From an uncultured Alphaproteobacteria bacterium (GTDB lineage Bacteria > Pseudomonadota > Alphaproteobacteria > Micavibrionales > CSBR16-224): DNA of 46,979 nucleotides. The DNA is taken from positions 1-46,979 of the forward strand of contig CATLPD010000008.1 of the NCBI GenBank assembly GCA_950054485.1, written 5' to 3'. Made by a program: the position numbers and the translations under genes. Below the pieces are notes generated by a model. It was not told the DNA's origin. It did not search any database and saw only the letters and a program-made list of their open reading frames with translations. Below, in pieces: positions 21,799-30,869 of the stretch (its first letter is position 1; each line of letters begins with the position of its first letter).

Positions 21799-23225
21799 TA
21801 CTTTAGTATCTCCAAATGGTTCGAATTTAGAAGGCGGGCATGTTTAACCCCGCAAGTGTGGGCTATAGTTTCCACTTCTTTTTGAATTTGTACTACGTAG
21901 TTTTTAACTTTTTCTTTTTTTTCTTGGGGCTTAAGGGCTTTTTGCAGTTTTTTATCATGTGTCGCAACGCCACTAGGACATTTATCCGTATGGCACTTCA
22001 TCGCCATAATACACCCGATAGAAAACATAAAACCCCGTGCCGACACAACAAAATCTGCACCGGATGCGATAGCCCAAGCAACATCACCGGCGGTAATTAA
22101 TTTGCCAGAAGCAATGATAGGCATTCGCTTTTTTAAATGATGCCGCTCCAAAATTTTTACCGCTGCCGGTAAGGCATCAAATATAGACATTGCCGAATTG
22201 TCCATCAACGTGACTGGTGATGCGCCTGTACCACCTTCAGCTCCGTCGATAGTAATAAAGTCCGGAGCTGTATCATTTCCCCGTTTGTTAATTTCATGGC
22301 ACAAATCTTCAAGCCAGTTAATATTTCCAATAGCTGTCTTAAATCCGACCGGCTTACCTGACATGTCGCGCAGTAGATTAATAAAATCCAAAAGTTCTGG
22401 AATGTTAGCTATTTCTTTATGACGATTTGGGGAAACCGCATCCTTACCTTCTTCAATCTTTCTAATTTCAGCAATTTCTGCAGTGACTTTGCATGCTGGC
22501 AGGATTCCACCCTTACCCGGTTTAGCGCCTTGGCTTAATTTTAGTTCAAACATTTTTACAGCCGGGTTTTCAGCAATTGTAATAAACGCTCCCGGATCAA
22601 AATTCCCATCCGTATCCCTTATTCCAAACTTAGCGGTGCCAATTTCAAATACTATGTCAGGGTTTCCCTTTAAATGATGGGGCGCCAGCCCGCCTTCCCC
22701 TGTATTTAACCAGCATTTTGCCATCTCAGCCCCATGTGACAGGGCTTCAATTGCGGGAGCAGATAACGAACCATAACTCATTGCGGATATATTAAAAAAA
22801 GACTCGGGTTGGTAGGGAAACGCACAATTAGGCCCAAGAACGATTGAAGGGCTGAGTTCAGCTTCATTCTCGTTTATAGGAAATATCGCGTTTTTAAAGT
22901 AATATATCCGGTCACGAAAATTAATTTTCGTCCCAAAGCCTTGGATATTTGCATTGCCATCGGCGGCTTCGTAAACCCATTTGCGCGTTGCTCGGGAAAA
23001 AGGCTGAGCCTCACGATCTCCGAAGGAGATATAGCGTCTAAAAAACTCTCCCAATCTTTCAGATATAGGGCGTAACCAAGCCAAAACAGGATAATTACGT
23101 TTTACAGCATTTGATGATTGAAACTTATCATGGATAAATACCCCGATAATCAAAAGAGCGATGCATCCTGCCAAAAAAATAAAAAGAGTGGATAAAAAAT
23201 CCATATGAAAAAAAGAATTTTCCAT
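21798..23225 (-). CDS. FMN-binding glutamate-synthase-like protein with N-terminal membrane anchor
   Basis: A 475-residue protein. Residues about 8-30 form one hydrophobic helix (L-S-T-L-F-I-F-L-A-G-C). From about 80 it is a GltB-type FMN/Fe-S barrel: S-A-M-S-Y-G-S-L-S, G-E-G-G, K-L-S-Q-G-A-K-P-G-K-G-G, I-D-G-A-E-G-G-T-G-A-S-P. It also has the 3Fe-4S motif G-C-I-M-A-M-K-C-H-T-D-K-C-P-S-G-V-A-T. It lacks the glutaminase and the C-terminal GXGXG domains of full glutamate synthase. Stand-alone domains of this kind are annotated as glutamate synthase-like, but their substrates are mostly untested. It starts 2 bases after copB and is clearly part of the copper operon. A flavin/Fe-S redox role in copper stress is inference. 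Confidence 0.85.
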   Translation of the reverse strand: MENSFFHMDFLSTLFIFLAGCIALLIIGVFIHDKFQSSNAVKRNYPVLAWLRPISERLGEFFRRYISFGDREAQPFSRATRKWVYEAADGNANIQGFGTKINFRDRIYYFKNAIFPINENEAELSPSIVLGPNCAFPYQPESFFNISAMSYGSLSAPAIEALSHGAEMAKCWLNTGEGGLAPHHLKGNPDIVFEIGTAKFGIRDTDGNFDPGAFITIAENPAVKMFELKLSQGAKPGKGGILPACKVTAEIAEIRKIEEGKDAVSPNRHKEIANIPELLDFINLLRDMSGKPVGFKTAIGNINWLEDLCHEINKRGNDTAPDFITIDGAEGGTGASPVTLMDNSAMSIFDALPAAVKILERHHLKKRMPIIASGKLITAGDVAWAIASGADFVVSARGFMFSIGCIMAMKCHTDKCPSGVATHDKKLQKALKPQEKKEKVKNYVVQIQKEVETIAHTCGVKHARLLNSNHLEILK

Positions 23226-23227
23226 TT

Positions 23228-24121
23228 TTAAAACCAGAATTTTATGCCGCCAACCATAAATGTCTTGCTGGTATCCTCGCCATCAGCTTGCATCAAATCG
23301 GCCGTTTCACCAACAGCTTGTTCCCAACTGACGCCGATATAAGGTGCAAATTTACGGCTGAATTCATAACGGGCACGAATCCCTGTTTCAAAGCCTGTGA
23401 TGCCAGAGCCGATATTATATTCAGGCACATCATTTAATGACACTTCTGTTTCAAAGCGCGGCTGAATAATAAAACGTTGCGATAACAGCAGGTCATATTC
23501 TGCCTCCAGCACTGCAGACACATCGCCTTCATCACTCAGGTAGGACGTGGCTTCCACTTCAAACCAGTACGGCGCCAGCCCCTGCACGCCGAAAGCCGCA
23601 AAATTTCGATCATCTTCGTCATTTATAAAGTCGTGCCTTAAACCGGCCTGTACATCCCAGAAAGAGGCAATGTTGCGGCTGTAAAGCGCCTCGAGCGAGG
23701 TTTGTTCATGTTCATTTTCACTGGTATTATATTCACCCTCGGCTTTTATCCATGCCTTATTGTAATCATTACCATACCAGCCCTGTATATCGTAAAGAGC
23801 CATATTATCACCATCCTGATAGCGCATTTCCAAGCGGTCGCCCATTATACGATAGAAGTTTTCATTATCGTGAACCTGCTGAACACCAAAGTTTTCCTGT
23901 GGGCCTGGCTGACCATCCGGTACGGTTTTAACAATCGGTTCATTAACTTGTGGTTCCGTTGTTACGTCGTAATAGTCCTCGGGCATGTTATGATCGTTTG
24001 GATCAGCATATTCAATCTGATGTTGCATCTGTGTATTATGCATATTGTGCATGTCATGGCCTTGTGCATTTGCCGCACTAGGCAAAATCATCACCGCCAG
24101 AATCAGGGTTTTAAATTTCAT
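23228..24121 (-). CDS. copB: Copper resistance protein B (outer-membrane)
   Basis: A 297-residue CopB with a signal peptide (ending A-N-A-Q), a Met/His-rich N-terminus (H-D-M-H-N-M-H-N-T-Q-M-Q-H, about residues 22-34) and a beta-barrel-like C-terminus. The barrel shows alternating hydrophobic and aromatic residues and ends in K-F-W-F, a classical outer-membrane final strand. CopB accompanies the multicopper oxidase CopA in periplasmic copper resistance and may bind copper or allow its release. The gene follows the oxidase at 21 bases with GAAAGGAT before the start. Confidence 0.9.
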   Translation of the reverse strand: MKFKTLILAVMILPSAANAQGHDMHNMHNTQMQHQIEYADPNDHNMPEDYYDVTTEPQVNEPIVKTVPDGQPGPQENFGVQQVHDNENFYRIMGDRLEMRYQDGDNMALYDIQGWYGNDYNKAWIKAEGEYNTSENEHEQTSLEALYSRNIASFWDVQAGLRHDFINDEDDRNFAAFGVQGLAPYWFEVEATSYLSDEGDVSAVLEAEYDLLLSQRFIIQPRFETEVSLNDVPEYNIGSGITGFETGIRARYEFSRKFAPYIGVSWEQAVGETADLMQADGEDTSKTFMVGGIKFWF

Positions 24122-24142
24122 TTTTTTATCCTTTCTAAAAAA

Positions 24143-25972
24143 TCAAGCAACGCGAACGGCCTGCATCATGCCAGCCTCCATGTGATACAAAAGATGACAG
24201 TGAAATGCCCAGTCGCCTCTTTCAACCGGCGTAATCAGAACAGAAAGTTTTTCACCGGGTTTCATTAAAAGCGTATGTTTAAACGGAAGATTTTCATGTG
24301 TGTTGCCGTTTTCCAACTGCATCCACATTCCGTGCAGATGTATGGGGTGTTCCATCATGGTGTGGTTAACCATGTATAGTCGCAGGCGTTCGTTGTGCCG
24401 GAACAAGTACGGTCCATCCTGTTCAGTAAATTTCTTGCCATCGAATGAGAACATATAACGCTCCATATTGGCGGTCAGGTTAATGCTCATCTCTCTGTCA
24501 ACATGAGGGCTGTATGGCTGAGGTTCATTAGACGACAAATCTTTATAGGTCAAAACCTTCCACCCGTCCTGACCTAAGCCTATGCCGGGGTCAGCCAGAC
24601 GGTCTTGAGGGTCGGTGATCACCATCACAACATTTGTATTTGATTTGTCGGGCTGGAATGGCTTTTCCCCGTTGGGGCCGGGAATGCTGGGGTTTTCCAT
24701 CTGCTCAGAACCGTGGTTCATTCCATGATGCATGCCGCCATGGCCCATCGCTGTCATGGCCATATCTGCATCATTCATCTTCATCATTTCGCCCGTATCC
24801 ATATCCATACCGGCCATCATACCCATATCGTGCATTTTACGCACCGGGCGCGCTCGCAACGGCGGAACCGCCGCGCTTAATCCGGCCTGCGGGGAGAGGG
24901 TCCCTCGTGCAAACCCGCTGCGATCAAGGCTTTCGGCAAAAATGGTAAAAGCTTTGTCCTGTGTGGGGCGTACCAATACATCATAGGTTTCTGCGACTCC
25001 AATTCTAAATTCATGAAATTTAACGGGTTTGACTTTTTTCCCGTCAACCATAACTACCGTCATATCAAGCCCCGGAATGCGTACATCAAAGTTGCTCATG
25101 GCGGCCGCATTAATAAAGCGGAGGCGTATCGTTTCACCCGGGTTAAAAATGCCTGTCCAGTTCATATTGGGTGAATTGCCGTTCATCAAGTACGTATATG
25201 TAGCTCCCGTCACATCCGCCAGATCAACGGGCGACATGCGCATTTTTCCCCACATCATGCGGTCTTTTATAGTTTTTCCCAGTCCTTTGTCTGCCGCATC
25301 ATCAAAAAAGTCCCAAACGGTTCGTTTTTGGAAATTATAATAATCACCTTCACGCTTGATATTGGCAAAAACCTGTTCAGGGTCTGTAAAAGACCAGTCT
25401 GATAAAACGACCACATAATCACGATCATATTTAAAAGGCTCAGGTGTTTTCGGTTCAATCACTAATGGGCCGTAGGTCCCCGTTTGCTCTTGAAAACGGG
25501 AATGGCTGTGATACCAATATGTCCCCGCTTGCTTTAATTCAAATTCATACTCATAGGTTTCGCCGGGTTGGATGCCATTAAAGGTAAGCCCCGGAACACC
25601 GTCCATGCGGAAGGGCACCAATAGCCCGTGCCAGTGAATAGAGGAATGTTCGGTATCCATCATGGAATTTGTGACGTTCAGACGGACTTTGTCGCCTTCG
25701 CGCAATTTGATGAGAGGGCCGGGAACCGTTCCATTGATAGCCGTTGCGCGGCCTGTCCTGCCGCCCAGCTTAAAAGGTGCATACCCGATATCCAGATTAT
25801 ATAAAGATTGCGGGGCTATATTTTTGATCCCGTTCAAATCAATATTTCCAGCAACTTGCGGAATTTGTGCCCAAGCAGGAAGCGGTAATCCCATGTTAAG
25901 GCCCGTTACAAAAGCCGCACCCGCGGCACCGCCAATAAATTGCCGCCGGGTCAAATTTTTAAATTTCTTCAT
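24143..25972 (-). CDS. copA: Multicopper oxidase of the copper resistance system (CopA/PcoA type)
   Basis: A 609-residue cupredoxin protein with a Tat signal (T-R-R-Q-F-I-G-G). Copper ligand motifs are all present: H-W-H-G, H-S-H, H-P-I-H-L-H-G and the C-terminal H-C-H-L-L-Y-H-M-E-A-G-M. A Met/His-rich insert (about 385-425, M-G-M-M-A-G-M-D-M-D...M-H-H-G-M-N-H-G) is typical of PcoA/CopA and binds extra copper. It probably oxidises Cu(I) to Cu(II) in the periplasm. It is exported folded by Tat. The gene precedes copB and follows the P-type ATPase in the same leftward operon. Confidence 0.95.
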   Translation of the reverse strand: MKKFKNLTRRQFIGGAAGAAFVTGLNMGLPLPAWAQIPQVAGNIDLNGIKNIAPQSLYNLDIGYAPFKLGGRTGRATAINGTVPGPLIKLREGDKVRLNVTNSMMDTEHSSIHWHGLLVPFRMDGVPGLTFNGIQPGETYEYEFELKQAGTYWYHSHSRFQEQTGTYGPLVIEPKTPEPFKYDRDYVVVLSDWSFTDPEQVFANIKREGDYYNFQKRTVWDFFDDAADKGLGKTIKDRMMWGKMRMSPVDLADVTGATYTYLMNGNSPNMNWTGIFNPGETIRLRFINAAAMSNFDVRIPGLDMTVVMVDGKKVKPVKFHEFRIGVAETYDVLVRPTQDKAFTIFAESLDRSGFARGTLSPQAGLSAAVPPLRARPVRKMHDMGMMAGMDMDTGEMMKMNDADMAMTAMGHGGMHHGMNHGSEQMENPSIPGPNGEKPFQPDKSNTNVVMVITDPQDRLADPGIGLGQDGWKVLTYKDLSSNEPQPYSPHVDREMSINLTANMERYMFSFDGKKFTEQDGPYLFRHNERLRLYMVNHTMMEHPIHLHGMWMQLENGNTHENLPFKHTLLMKPGEKLSVLITPVERGDWAFHCHLLYHMEAGMMQAVRVA

Positions 25973-26016
25973 GTTAATCCTCTCTTTTAATTATTACGTT
26001 ATTTATGGGTAAAAGT

Positions 26017-28197
26017 TCAGGTCTTTTTCCAATTAAGCCGCAATGCATTTAAAACGACACTGACGGAACTTAACGACATGGCTGCCGCAGCAAAAATAGG
26101 CGAAAGCAGAATGCCGAAAAATGGATAAAGAATACCTGCCGCAATCGGTACACCGGCCGCATTATAGAAAAATGCAAAAAACAGGTTTTGACGGATATTT
26201 CGCATCACGGCTTTGGATAAATTTATCCCATCACAAATCGCTTGCAGATCACCTTTAAGCAGTGTCATGCCTGCGCTTTCCATCGCAACATCGGTGCCTG
26301 TGCCCATAGCAATACCCACATGTGCGGCCGCCAAAGCCGGGGCATCATTAATACCGTCACCGGCCATGGCAACGATAGCACCTTTATCGCGAAGTTCAGA
26401 CACAATGCGGTTTTTGTCTGCGGGCAGTACATCTGCATAAACCTGATCAATACCAAGTTTATTTGCAACCGCATGGGCTGTTGTTTCATTATCACCTGTC
26501 AACATAATGACCGTAAGCCCCATATTTTTAAGGCGCGCCAATGCGTCAGGCGTGGTTTCTTTAATAGGGTCAGAAACTGCGATAACACCAGCGGCCTTAT
26601 CATCTACAGATAAATACATAGCTGTGGCACCTGATTTTCTAAAGCTTTCGGCCTTATGTTGCAGTTCAGAAAGCTCAACATTGATATCCGCCATCATCTT
26701 ACTATTTCCCAATGTAACCGTATGTCCTTCTACAATGCCTTTTACACCTTTGCCGGTTACGGCTTTAAAATTTTCGTTGTCAGGTATTTTTATATTTCTA
26801 TTTTCCGCACCTTTTATAATAGCCATGGCTAAGGGGTGTTCACTTCCTTTTTCTAGTGAAGCTGCATAGCGCAAAATATCTTCTTCACTATAACCTGCGG
26901 TAGAAAAAACATCTGTTAATGCCGGATGTCCTTTTGTTAAAGTCCCTGTTTTATCAACAATCAAAGTATCAATTTTCTCAAGTGTTTCCAGCGCCTCGGC
27001 ATTTTTAATGAGTATGCCTTGTTTGGCAGCGCGGCCGACACCAACCATAATGGACATCGGTGTAGCCAGCCCCAACGCGCAGGGGCAGGCGATAATCAAA
27101 ACGCTTACCGCTGCAATCAATCCATAGCCAAACCCTTGGGTTTCGGCAAAAATGATCCAGGCTATAAAGGCAATAACAGCAATGCTGATAACAAGCGGTA
27201 CAAACCAGCCAGATACCTTATCCGCCATACGCTGAATTGGTGCGCGGCTACGCTGCGCATTGGCGACCATCTGGACAATTTGCGACAGCATCGTTTCACT
27301 GCCGATTTTATCAGCGCGCACAATAAGAGAGCCATTGCCGTTAACGGTACCACCAATCACATTGCTGCTTTCTAATTTTTCGATGGGCATAGGTTCACCC
27401 GTAATCATGGATTCATCAACATGGCTTTCGCCCTCAATCACAACACCATCAACAGGTAGTTTTTCCCCAGGACGAATACGCAGCAGATCGCCTTTTTGGA
27501 TGTCTTCAATTGAAATTTCTTCTTCACTACCGTCTTTAAGCCTATGCGCAGTTTTGGGCGCCAAGCCTAAAAGCGCCTTAATTGCGCCGCCGGTTTTTTC
27601 ACGGGCTTTCAATTCCATGATCTGACCAAGAAGAACGAGTACAATAATAACTGCGGCGGCCTCAAAATAAACGGGCACAATACCCTGTTCACTGCGGAAA
27701 CCGTCTGGAAAAATCCCTGGAAGGAAAGTGGCCACCACGCTATAAATCCATGCAACGCCTGTTCCCATTGCAATCAAAGTAAACATATTAGGTGCGCGGT
27801 TTTTGACGGACTGCCAGCCACGCTCAAAAAACGGCCATCCCGCCCATAATACAACAGGTGTTGCAAGGGCCATTTGAACCCAATTGGAAATACTTTCATC
27901 AATAAGATGCAGATCGGTAAAATGACCACCCATTTCCAATACCACCAAGGGCAGGGTCAAAATAAGACCAAGCCAGAACCGGCGGCGAAAGTCCGTTAGT
28001 TCCGGATTTTCTTCTTCCTCACCGGATATTGTTTCAGGCTCCAACGCCATGCCGCATTTCGGGCAGGTGCCGGGACCTGTTTGGCGGACTTCCGGGTGCA
28101 TGGGGCATGTATAGATTGCCCCCTCATTGGAAATATCTACGGTTTCATTTGTATGAGAGCCATCGTGATGGCAGCAGTTTTTTTGGCTATCTTTCAT
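26017..28197 (-). CDS. Copper-exporting P1B-1 ATPase
   Basis: A protein of about 726 residues starting [13 protein letters not shown] at 28197 (GGAG 9 bases upstream), overlapping the end of the outer-membrane factor gene by 11 bases. Longer starts lie inside that gene. It has no HMA domain but a heavy-metal-binding segment [18 protein letters not shown]. It also has the membrane motif [24 protein letters not shown] and the late Y-N..M-S-L-S-S that marks Cu(I)-type pumps. It would pump cytosolic Cu(I) or Ag(I) to the periplasm, where the oxidase and RND pump act on it. Confidence 0.93.
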   Translation of the reverse strand: MKDSQKNCCHHDGSHTNETVDISNEGAIYTCPMHPEVRQTGPGTCPKCGMALEPETISGEEEENPELTDFRRRFWLGLILTLPLVVLEMGGHFTDLHLIDESISNWVQMALATPVVLWAGWPFFERGWQSVKNRAPNMFTLIAMGTGVAWIYSVVATFLPGIFPDGFRSEQGIVPVYFEAAAVIIVLVLLGQIMELKAREKTGGAIKALLGLAPKTAHRLKDGSEEEISIEDIQKGDLLRIRPGEKLPVDGVVIEGESHVDESMITGEPMPIEKLESSNVIGGTVNGNGSLIVRADKIGSETMLSQIVQMVANAQRSRAPIQRMADKVSGWFVPLVISIAVIAFIAWIIFAETQGFGYGLIAAVSVLIIACPCALGLATPMSIMVGVGRAAKQGILIKNAEALETLEKIDTLIVDKTGTLTKGHPALTDVFSTAGYSEEDILRYAASLEKGSEHPLAMAIIKGAENRNIKIPDNENFKAVTGKGVKGIVEGHTVTLGNSKMMADINVELSELQHKAESFRKSGATAMYLSVDDKAAGVIAVSDPIKETTPDALARLKNMGLTVIMLTGDNETTAHAVANKLGIDQVYADVLPADKNRIVSELRDKGAIVAMAGDGINDAPALAAAHVGIAMGTGTDVAMESAGMTLLKGDLQAICDGINLSKAVMRNIRQNLFFAFFYNAAGVPIAAGILYPFFGILLSPIFAAAAMSLSSVSVVLNALRLNWKKT

Positions 28198-29590
28198 CTT
28201 TAAAATCTCCATTTCTTTCATTAGCGCCCCATCCGCCGCCCATCGCTTTGAATAATTCAATACTGGCAGAGAGCGTTTCATATTGTGCATTTATATAATT
28301 ATCTTCGGCTTGCAACACCGTGCGCTCCGCTTCAAGAACATTTTGAAAATCGACAACACTGACATCATATTGCTGATTTGCTATTTTGTATGATTGGCGG
28401 GATTTTTCTGCAGCGTCATGGAAGGCTTCTTTTTGCTTTATTGCTATTGCCAGTCCTGACATTGAATCTGTGGATTCTTTAAAAGCCTTCAAAACGGTTT
28501 GCTGGTATTTTTCTACCAATTCTTTTTGGCGTGCAGTAATTTTATTCAGATTACCTTTGAGCTTTCCCCCTTGAAAAATCGGGGCATACACGGATGAGGC
28601 GATAATCAAAGCGGTTGCCGCGGGATCAAAAACGGTAATGAGATTCGTTCCAAGATTGATATCTGGATAGAATGCGGCCCGCGCCGCACCTATATCCGCA
28701 TTGGCCGCCATTAGCTGCGCCTCCATGTTTTTGATGTCAGGCCGTCTTTCTAAAAGGTCTACTGGCTGCAATACCGGAACTTCGGGCACCTTTATATGTT
28801 CAAGACGATCCACGTTAACCTGAAAACTTTGCGGCGGTTCCCCAACTAATAAGGCAAGTGCCGATTTGGCAATATTAATTTCATGTTCAAGCGTGAGAAT
28901 TTCCGCCCTGCGGTTTGCCAGAATGGTTTCCTGCTGCGTCATATCATAGGATGTAAGGCTGCCAGTTTGAAAGCGCGCGGTGATAAGTTTTAAACTATCC
29001 TCTGCCAGATCAATATTTTTTTCAGCAAGTTCATAGCGCTCTTGCAGTCTTAATACATTAAAATAAGTTTGGGCCACATCACCAATTAAAACAAGTGTCA
29101 TGGCATCATAGGCATATTCTGTTCCTTGTAAGGAAAATGCAGCAGAGGCTTTTTTTGCCTGATTTGCGCCAAATAAATCCAATTCATAGGAAATACCTGC
29201 ATTAGCCGTGTATTTTGGAATGCCATTGTTACGCATATCCGTAATATTCATGGGAATGGTCGAGCCGCTCATATATGCCGCAGTTGCGGAAGCAGATGGA
29301 AGCAAATCTGCGCCGGCAATTTGCAGACCGCCTCTAGCCTGTTCAATTCGATATAGAGCGGCCTGTAAATCATTGTTATTAGCCAGCGCTTTTTCAATGA
29401 GCCGGCTTAATTCCGGTGAATTATAATTTTTCCACCATAGTTGTGAAATTTGTAAATTTTCATCTGATTTATAATCAGTTTGCCATGCCGGGGTTTTAAC
29501 ATCCGGTCGCATATATTCAGGTGTGAGCGAGCAGCCTGATAAAATCAGGGCTGCTGCTAGACTGGAAAAGATGAAACCAATTTTTTTCAT
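28187..29590 (-). CDS. Outer-membrane efflux factor (NodT/TolC family)
   Basis: A 467-residue lipoprotein-type outer-membrane factor: signal with L-S-G-C-S lipobox (Cys 20), then [16 protein letters not shown] and G-A-D-L-L-P-S-A, standard for NodT. The second half repeats the helical pattern ([24 protein letters not shown]). It supplies the outer-membrane exit duct for the CusBA pump encoded upstream. Its start is preceded by AAGGA; its 3' end overlaps the ATPase start. Confidence 0.9.
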   Translation of the reverse strand: MKKIGFIFSSLAAALILSGCSLTPEYMRPDVKTPAWQTDYKSDENLQISQLWWKNYNSPELSRLIEKALANNNDLQAALYRIEQARGGLQIAGADLLPSASATAAYMSGSTIPMNITDMRNNGIPKYTANAGISYELDLFGANQAKKASAAFSLQGTEYAYDAMTLVLIGDVAQTYFNVLRLQERYELAEKNIDLAEDSLKLITARFQTGSLTSYDMTQQETILANRRAEILTLEHEINIAKSALALLVGEPPQSFQVNVDRLEHIKVPEVPVLQPVDLLERRPDIKNMEAQLMAANADIGAARAAFYPDINLGTNLITVFDPAATALIIASSVYAPIFQGGKLKGNLNKITARQKELVEKYQQTVLKAFKESTDSMSGLAIAIKQKEAFHDAAEKSRQSYKIANQQYDVSVVDFQNVLEAERTVLQAEDNYINAQYETLSASIELFKAMGGGWGANERNGDFKDER

Positions 29591-29600
29591 GCGAAAATCC

Positions 29601-30197
29601 TTAATGCGGGTGACTTGAATGATCGTGTTCTATATCGACTGAATCATTATGATCATCTGCAATTTTAGTTACATTTGCTTCTCCTTCATGGTGAGGCATG
29701 TCGGCCATATCTTCTGTTTCAATGCCATGTGCGTGTGCACTGTGATCATGTGTGCCTGTATCCGGTAATGACATTACACCTGTACCATGGCGATATACTA
29801 ACTCGGCCCCTTTAAAGCCTGTAATAGCAATCATGCTAGATGCTAAAAACAATACAATTGTGAAAAGGGCTGTGGGTGTGGATCTTTGATGTTTTAAAAA
29901 GCTCCACAAGCCCAGTGCGCCAAAAACACCTGCCGTTGTTAAGGCCCAGTTCCTATGGTCCATCATAGCGGCATGGCTTTCGGCATCATGGTCTACCGTT
30001 CCCGCCGCTTGCAGGCCTGCCAGCACAGTTCCAATTGTGATGGCAACCCCAACCCACAGGTTCCATTTTCCAACCGTATAAAAAACGTCTTTTTTTGTCA
30101 CCAGTCCCGCCATATAAAACAAAGCGGAGATGCCCAGCAAACCGATTGTAAAATGAACAAAAACAGGATGCCAATTTGGAATGATTTCAAAATTCAT
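29601..30197 (-). CDS. DUF2231 membrane protein with His-rich tail
   Basis: A 198-residue protein with four hydrophobic segments (about 10-30, 43-63, 83-100, 108-127). The H-P-x-x-V-H-F-x-I-G-L-L start (H-P-V-F-V-H-F-T-I-G) is characteristic of DUF2231. The C-terminal 50 residues are very rich in His and Asp (H-D-H-S-A-H-A-H-G, H-D-H-S-S-H-P-H) and likely bind metal. It sits between the CusF-like protein and the outer-membrane factor with AAGGAG upstream. The family may bind haem or metals; the function here is not established. Confidence 0.87.
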   Translation of the reverse strand: MNFEIIPNWHPVFVHFTIGLLGISALFYMAGLVTKKDVFYTVGKWNLWVGVAITIGTVLAGLQAAGTVDHDAESHAAMMDHRNWALTTAGVFGALGLWSFLKHQRSTPTALFTIVLFLASSMIAITGFKGAELVYRHGTGVMSLPDTGTHDHSAHAHGIETEDMADMPHHEGEANVTKIADDHNDSVDIEHDHSSHPH

Positions 30198-30209
30198 TTT
30201 TATGTCTCC

Positions 30210-30869
30210 TTAATGTTTATGTTCCTGATGATCTTCGTGATAATGATCATCTTTAGCTTCTATTTTATCAATGACATAGTTATAGCCATCCTGTTTAAAG
30301 AAAAAGACAATTTCATCGCCTTGCTTAACGTTAGAAAGGTCAATATTTTCTGAAGTTTGAAAGTCCATCGTCATGTCCGGCCATTTTAAAGCGGGTATCG
30401 GCCCATGTGTAATATTCACTTTATTTTCTTCAGGCTTAACAGTGTTTAAAACACCGGTTCCCTTAATAAGGTCATCAGATGCAGGCATCATATTTTCGTG
30501 TATCATATGAGAAGATTTTACATTGGGACCAGCTTCAAACTTTCCAAAATTTTCCGCGCTTTCGAAATAATAGACTTTGCCGTTTGCATCGGCGCCGATA
30601 ACAGCCTCAGACTTATCAATCTTATTCCCGCTAACCGGATCAATTGCTGTTCGTACGGCCGCATCTTCTTTTAAGCGCGCTTCACACATGGAACAGCACC
30701 CAAAGTATGTTTTGCCTTCTACATTGACCGATATTTGTTCTTTTTCAAAAGCTGTGTCATTGACCATGCAAATGTATTTTGCCTCGACAGGTTTTAATGT
30801 CTGCATTGGCTCGGCTCCTGCGGGTAGCGCGAAAATTAACATTAAAATAAGTGGAATTATATGTTTCAT
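30210..30869 (-). CDS. TRASH-domain and CusF-like copper chaperone fusion
   Basis: A 219-residue periplasmic protein with a signal peptide (ending P-A-G-A). Residues about 30-110 hold a TRASH/YHS-like metal site (Y-I-C-M-V-N-D, Y-F-G-C-C-S-M-C-E-A-R-L, then D-P-V-S-G). Residues about 145-205 are a CusF fold with I-T-H-G-P-I-P-A-L-K-W-P-D-M-T-M-D-F, which contains the His, Trp and two Met copper ligands known from E. coli CusF. The C-terminus is His-rich. It would deliver Cu(I)/Ag(I) to the RND pump. Its start overlaps the CusA stop (ATGA), so it is translationally coupled. Confidence 0.9.
   Translation of the reverse strand: MKHIIPLILMLIFALPAGAEPMQTLKPVEAKYICMVNDTAFEKEQISVNVEGKTYFGCCSMCEARLKEDAAVRTAIDPVSGNKIDKSEAVIGADANGKVYYFESAENFGKFEAGPNVKSSHMIHENMMPASDDLIKGTGVLNTVKPEENKVNITHGPIPALKWPDMTMDFQTSENIDLSNVKQGDEIVFFFKQDGYNYVIDKIEAKDDHYHEDHQEHKH

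Noticed and set aside
28198-28290. Longer N-terminus for the copper ATPase
   Set aside because: It lies inside the outer-membrane factor gene; a good ribosome-binding site favours the start at 28197.
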